Below, piece after piece: positions 60,615 to 64,000 of a stretch of DNA of 64,000 nucleotides (its first letter is position 1; the number at the start of each line of letters is the position of its first letter). This DNA comes from Pelagimonas sp. (GTDB lineage: Bacteria; Pseudomonadota; Alphaproteobacteria; Rhodobacterales; Rhodobacteraceae). The notes under the pieces are model-generated. The model made no database searches. It had not been told where the DNA came from and saw only the letters and a program-made list of their open reading frames with translations. Location of the stretch: NCBI GenBank assembly GCA_025210265.1, contig JAOASD010000023.1, positions 248,001-312,000 of the forward strand, given 5' to 3'. A program made the translations under genes and the position numbers.

Positions 60615-61581
60615 CCGCCTCGAACCCCACGGTTTTCGGGTCCAGGTCGTAATGCGCGCCGCAGAACTGGCAATCCGCCGTCACGCGCCCGTCCTCGGTG
60701 GTCATCTTTTCGATGTCCTTGGCCGAGTAGATCGACAGGCTTTGGCGCACGCGGTCCTCGGAACATGTGCAGCCGAACTTGATCAACTGCGGGTCAAAAA
60801 CGCGCGGCTCTTCTTCGTGGAACAGGCGTACCAGCAGGTCGGTCGGCGGAACGCTGGGGCCGACCAGCTCCAGTTCCTCGACGGTTTGCAGATGCATGTT
60901 CACGCGGTTCCAGTTCTCATCGGCCATGTCATCCTTGTCCTTGCGGGCGATGGACAGGCCATCCGAGTCCACCTCGCCAGTGACAAAGGGCGACGCCGTG
61001 GGGATATGCTGCAGCATGATGCCACCCGCGCGCCAATGTTCGCCCACACCCGGTTCGATAGAGCGCCCATAAGACAGCGCAAACGTGGTCGGCAGCTGCT
61101 CCGACTGGGCGAAATAAGCGGCGGCGCAATCGGACAGGCTGCCCCCCGCGATCGGAGTGATGCCCTGATAGGGTTGCATCCCTTCGCCCTGGTCGATCAG
61201 GATTGCAAAATAGCCCTCGCCCAGCTGCGAAAACGGATCGGCATCGGTGATGCGATCCGCGTCAAAGCTGGCATAGGCGCGGATGCGGGCGGGCTGCCCT
61301 TCTTCCTCGGGGCCATAATAATCGGTCGCGATCATGCGCACGGCGCCCTTGGTCTGCACCTGAAGGGACAGTTTCCAACGCAGTTTCACGGTCTGCCCGA
61401 TCAGCGCGGTCAGCAGGGCCATTTCTGCCACCAGCGCCTCGACCGGAGCGGGGTAATTGTGCTGTTTCAGAACACCCGATAACACGCCATCCAGCCGCGC
61501 AACGCGGCCGCGCATGTCGGAGCGATCAAGCTGAAAGGGCAGGACAGTGTCGTCCCAGGCGATTTTGGTACCGGTGGTCAT
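60601..61581 (-). CDS. hslO: Hsp33 redox chaperone
   Basis: A 326-residue holdase activated by oxidation. The C-terminal redox switch has the CxC (CTCSEDRVRQSL) and CxxC (CQFCGAHYDL) zinc ligands. The N-terminal domain includes VLKQHNYPAPVEALVAEMALL. It is the first gene of the hslO-nudix-cca unit and is divergent from a NUDIX gene. Confidence 0.94.
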   Translation of the reverse strand: MTTGTKIAWDDTVLPFQLDRSDMRGRVARLDGVLSGVLKQHNYPAPVEALVAEMALLTALIGQTVKLRWKLSLQVQTKGAVRMIATDYYGPEEEGQPARIRAYASFDADRITDADPFSQLGEGYFAILIDQGEGMQPYQGITPIAGGSLSDCAAAYFAQSEQLPTTFALSYGRSIEPGVGEHWRAGGIMLQHIPTASPFVTGEVDSDGLSIARKDKDDMADENWNRVNMHLQTVEELELVGPSVPPTDLLVRLFHEEEPRVFDPQLIKFGCTCSEDRVRQSLSIYSAKDIEKMTTEDGRVTADCQFCGAHYDLDPKTVGFEADGAQ

Positions 61582-61662
61582 GGGGTTTCCTTATCTGCCA
61601 CATATTGGCATATCGCAGCCATATAGGGACGATCAAGCCAGACGCAAAGGGGCAATCGCAGG

Positions 61663-62118
61663 ATGATCCGCAGATATGGTAAGCCCCCGCACCCAGATCG
61701 CCAGTACAAAATGCGGCCAGGCGTTTATGCGATCCTCCCCCAGGGGGATAAGTTGCTGGTCACGTTTCAGCAGGCCCCGCACCCAGAATACCAATTGCCC
61801 GGAGGCGGCATAGATCCGGGTGAAAACCCGATTCCCGCCCTACACCGAGAAGTCATGGAAGAGACAGGTTGGACGATAACGCGTCCCATCCGGCTAGGAG
61901 CGTTTCGTCGCTTTACCTACATGCCTGAATACGACCTATGGGCCGAAAAAATCTGTACAATTTTTTGCGCACGCCCGACCAGACGCATTGGACCGCCTTT
62001 GGACCCCGGCCACAGCGCATATTGGGTGCCTCTGGACAGCGCGTCAGGGCTTTTGGGAAATCCAGGCGATGTGGGACTTCTGCGCAGACATCTGAGTGTG
62101 ATCAAACGTCTATCCTAA
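61663..62118 (+). CDS. NUDIX hydrolase
   Basis: A 151-residue protein. The NUDIX box is GGGIDPGENPIPALHREVMEETGW in the GX5EX7REUXEEXGU register. Length and motif suit a small nucleotide-diphosphate hydrolase; the substrate is not assigned. The C-terminal LRRHLSVIKRLS is unremarkable. It is divergent from hslO. Confidence 0.85.
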   Translation: MIRRYGKPPHPDRQYKMRPGVYAILPQGDKLLVTFQQAPHPEYQLPGGGIDPGENPIPALHREVMEETGWTITRPIRLGAFRRFTYMPEYDLWAEKICTIFCARPTRRIGPPLDPGHSAYWVPLDSASGLLGNPGDVGLLRRHLSVIKRLS

Positions 62119-62165
62119 GCCCTAGGAACGGGGTGACTGTCCCCTTGTAGTAAATCTGTCTGATC

Positions 62166-63476
62166 CTAGTCCTGTCTGATCACATCAAATTCAAACAATG
62201 CCGCTGAGACATCGTCGCCCAGGCTCTCTGCGTCTTGCATATTCGCGGTCAGCCGCCAGAACATATCCTCAAGCATTTCAGGGCCGTCACCTCCGCCCTT
62301 CATCACTTCAGAGAAAATGTCAGCCAGCCCCTCTTCGCCCAGCATTTCGCCGTTTTTCATCACCGCTTCGGTAAACCCATCAGAGTATAGCAGGAGGCGG
62401 TCACCGGTTTTCATAACAAATTCAACCTGATCATAGCTGACCTCATCAACCAGGCCGATTGGAAGGCCGCCATCCCCGACATATTCGACACGCCCATCCT
62501 GCCGCATCAAAATGGGGGGCGGATGGCCAGCCTGTACCAGGCGCACCTTTCCGCTTTGGGTGTCGACGGCGACATAGCCCATGGTCAGATATTCCTCGAC
62601 CCCAGGATCCGCAGCCAGCCGTTGGTTCAGCAGGCGTGCGGTTTCAGCCGGCTGGCGCATTGCATAATATTTCTCGAACCGCTTTTCCAAAGCAACGTTC
62701 TGATCCAGAAACACGCTGGACATGTAGCCCGCGACACGGGCTGTCACCATTGCCGAGGTGATACCGTGGCCGGATACGTCAATGCTATATAGTCCCAGAC
62801 GGTCGAATCCTGGGGTGAACATCCCCACCAGATCCCCGCCCACATGGCCACAGGGATGCAACAACAGGCTCACACGAGAGGTTCCAATCTCGCGCACCCG
62901 CTCGGGCACAAGAGATTGCTGAATTGTACGCGCCTGGCGCAGATCATTGTCGATCGCGGTGTGGATGACCTGAAGCTGTTCCAGCGCCTCAGAAACCTCA
63001 CGATTTTTTTCGGACAGCTGCCGCTCCATCGAAACGACCCGCGCGCCGGCATTGATTCGCGCGCGCAATTCGTTGAAATCGACCGGCTTGGACAGGAAGT
63101 CATCAGCGCCCGCATCCAGCCCCTGCGCCACCTCGCCCTTTTCACTTTTGGAGGTCAGGAGGATGAAATAGCCATAGCCACTATTGGGCAATTCGCGGAA
63201 GCGACGGCAAAATTCCAACCCGTCCATACCGGGCATCATCCAGTCCGATACAACCAGATCTGGCGGAAATTCCTCACATATTTCAAGAGCTTCTGGACCA
63301 GATAGGGCCTGCATCACCTCAAAACCCCAGCGCGCCAGTTTGGCGCTCACCATTTTTACAAGTGCGCGGCTATCATCAACGACAAGAACCCGGCGCACAG
63401 AACTCAGGTCCCCTTGTCCATCAGTATGTTCAATTTCCAGTCGTTGTGGTTGCACGGTTTTTTCCAAACTCGTCAC
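62166..63476 (-). CDS. Response regulator with PP2C-type (SpoIIE) phosphatase domain (RbaY/RsbU-like)
   Basis: A 436-residue signalling protein. The receiver domain is at residues about 28-150 with acidic D34 and D35, phospho-acceptor D78 (VVSDWMMPGMDG) and lysine in FLSKPVDF. A coiled coil spans about 150-185. The PP2C SpoIIE domain is at about 205-430, with GGDLVGMF, DVSGHGITSAMV, YSDGFTEA and DDVSAALF. Such proteins dephosphorylate an anti-sigma-factor antagonist in partner-switching systems; in Rhodobacter capsulatus RbaY acts this way on gene-transfer-agent control. No STAS or anti-sigma gene is adjacent. The start is GTG 63476. A divergent Hpt gene could phosphorylate it. Confidence 0.88.
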   Translation of the reverse strand: MTSLEKTVQPQRLEIEHTDGQGDLSSVRRVLVVDDSRALVKMVSAKLARWGFEVMQALSGPEALEICEEFPPDLVVSDWMMPGMDGLEFCRRFRELPNSGYGYFILLTSKSEKGEVAQGLDAGADDFLSKPVDFNELRARINAGARVVSMERQLSEKNREVSEALEQLQVIHTAIDNDLRQARTIQQSLVPERVREIGTSRVSLLLHPCGHVGGDLVGMFTPGFDRLGLYSIDVSGHGITSAMVTARVAGYMSSVFLDQNVALEKRFEKYYAMRQPAETARLLNQRLAADPGVEEYLTMGYVAVDTQSGKVRLVQAGHPPPILMRQDGRVEYVGDGGLPIGLVDEVSYDQVEFVMKTGDRLLLYSDGFTEAVMKNGEMLGEEGLADIFSEVMKGGGDGPEMLEDMFWRLTANMQDAESLGDDVSAALFEFDVIRQD

Positions 63477-63629
63477 GATGAGGCAGCAAACTTGGCACTG
63501 TTTAAGCGCACCAACCCTTAATGACCCCTGAAACCTAAAAATCTATCTTTCGCGCCACCAAGGCCGCACAGGCGGAAAGCTCCTGTTCATCAATTCCGTC
63601 TAACTTTGCTGAAAATGCGGAGTAGGATC

Positions 63630-63965
63630 ATGATTGATTGGGAACGTGTCACTGAACTGCGCGAGGAAATCGGCGCTGAGGATTTTGATGAGGTTGCCGA
63701 ACTTTTCCTTGCCGAAGTGGCAGAGGCCATCGACCGGCTTGAGGCCGGGGCCGGCAACGCCAAAATTGTCGAAGAGGAAATGCATTTCCTGAAAGGCGCT
63801 GCGCTGAATCTGGGATTTCAGGCGGTCTCTGCCCTATGCCAAACCGGCGAAAAAGCCGCCGCGCAGGGCGATCCCCACGCCGTGCCAGATGGTGAAGTCC
63901 GCAAGGTTTTCGACGCAAGCCAGACAGAATTTGTTGGCGAACTGCCAAAGCGTTTTGCCGCGTGA
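63630..63965 (+). CDS. Histidine phosphotransfer (Hpt) domain protein
   Basis: A 111-residue, helical, single-domain phosphorelay protein. The phospho-acceptor H52 lies in EEEMHFLKGAALNLGF, the Hpt signature. No kinase is attached. The start at ATG 63630 follows GGAGTAGGATC; an upstream in-frame ATG (63606) is possible. It is divergent from the response regulator-PP2C gene, about 150 bases apart, so the two probably form one phosphorelay. Confidence 0.9.
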   Translation: MIDWERVTELREEIGAEDFDEVAELFLAEVAEAIDRLEAGAGNAKIVEEEMHFLKGAALNLGFQAVSALCQTGEKAAAQGDPHAVPDGEVRKVFDASQTEFVGELPKRFAA

Positions 63966-64000
63966 GCCCAACAAGGCACGAACAACATGCTGCGCCAACA
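63966..64000. other. Right edge, no feature seen
   Basis: The last 35 bases of the window contain nothing that can be called. Confidence 0.4.

Noticed and set aside
62122-62150. Terminator between the NUDIX gene and the RR-PP2C gene (GGGG-TGACTGT-CCCC)
   Set aside because: Only a 4-bp stem with no clear T-run; too weak to list.

Overview
This 64 kb window is chromosomal DNA of a GC-rich alphaproteobacterium, almost certainly a marine Rhodobacteraceae (Roseobacter-type) species. The evidence is the gene families and their order: a motB-flgE-flgK-flgL-flgI-motA-flhA-fliR-flhB flagellar block of the roseobacter kind, PuuD-type urate hydroxylase, an IalB-family protein, a periplasmic cytochrome c2, a second GltX, and many four-base ATGA overlaps. 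No phage, plasmid, transposase, CRISPR array or rRNA operon is visible. The only RNA gene seen is tRNA-Thr(CGT).

Layout. 1-3.3 kb: a tesA/ybbA/ybbP-type lysophospholipase-ABC-FtsX locus. 3.4-10.3 kb: housekeeping genes (inositol-phosphatase family, gcvH, an NsrR-like Fe-S regulator with an FNR-like box, gltX, thpR, nadE). 10.5-12 kb: an exported protein made of 18 MORN repeats. 12.1-14.6 kb: modABC molybdate uptake. 14.8-21.6 kb: a ring-cleavage product hydrolase/isomerase pair, then a purine (urate to glyoxylate) catabolic set: puuD, a LysR regulator, uraH, a fused puuE-uraD, allA and allE. 21.9 kb: tRNA-Thr. 22.1-35.7 kb: flagellar export, stator and axial genes, all on the minus strand and less GC-rich than the surroundings, including a 740-residue exported protein of unknown function between motA and flhA. 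35.9-41.5 kb: exopolysaccharide genes (yjbH, yjbF, sugar transferase, epimerase, Wza-type export lipoprotein). 41.6-50 kb: cytochrome c2, a comF-grxC-nitrilase-marR operon, a methyltransferase, hemH, an unknown gene with a palindromic TGA-N9-TCA operator-like site, rlmN, an ialB-family gene and a rhizobial-type asparaginase. 50-52.3 kb: cell-wall genes (two YkuD transpeptidases, a CAP lipoprotein) and a tiny membrane protein. 52.4-61.6 kb: a long minus-strand run, hslO-nudix-cca and then two ABC exporter half-transporters, a P-loop NTPase, an RNA m5U methyltransferase and a bacterial voltage-gated sodium channel. 61.7-64 kb: a NUDIX hydrolase, a response regulator-PP2C phosphatase and a divergent Hpt protein.

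How the genes work together. Urate made by a molybdenum-dependent xanthine dehydrogenase (not in the window, but served by modABC-type uptake) would be oxidised by PuuD, opened by UraH, decarboxylated and hydrolysed by UraD-PuuE, and finished by AllE and AllA. Allantoate amidohydrolase must be encoded elsewhere. The flagellar block supplies hook, junctions, P-ring, stator and the export gate, but not the basal-body rod, MS-ring or flagellin. The RR-PP2C/Hpt pair resembles partner-switching regulators known in this family.

No gap between genes exceeds about 260 bases. The most interesting unexplained items are the flagellar 740-residue protein, the palindrome-controlled unknown gene next to hemH, the NsrR/FNR-box pair, and two small families of dispersed intergenic repeats. 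Functions are from motif reading only; no database search was possible.
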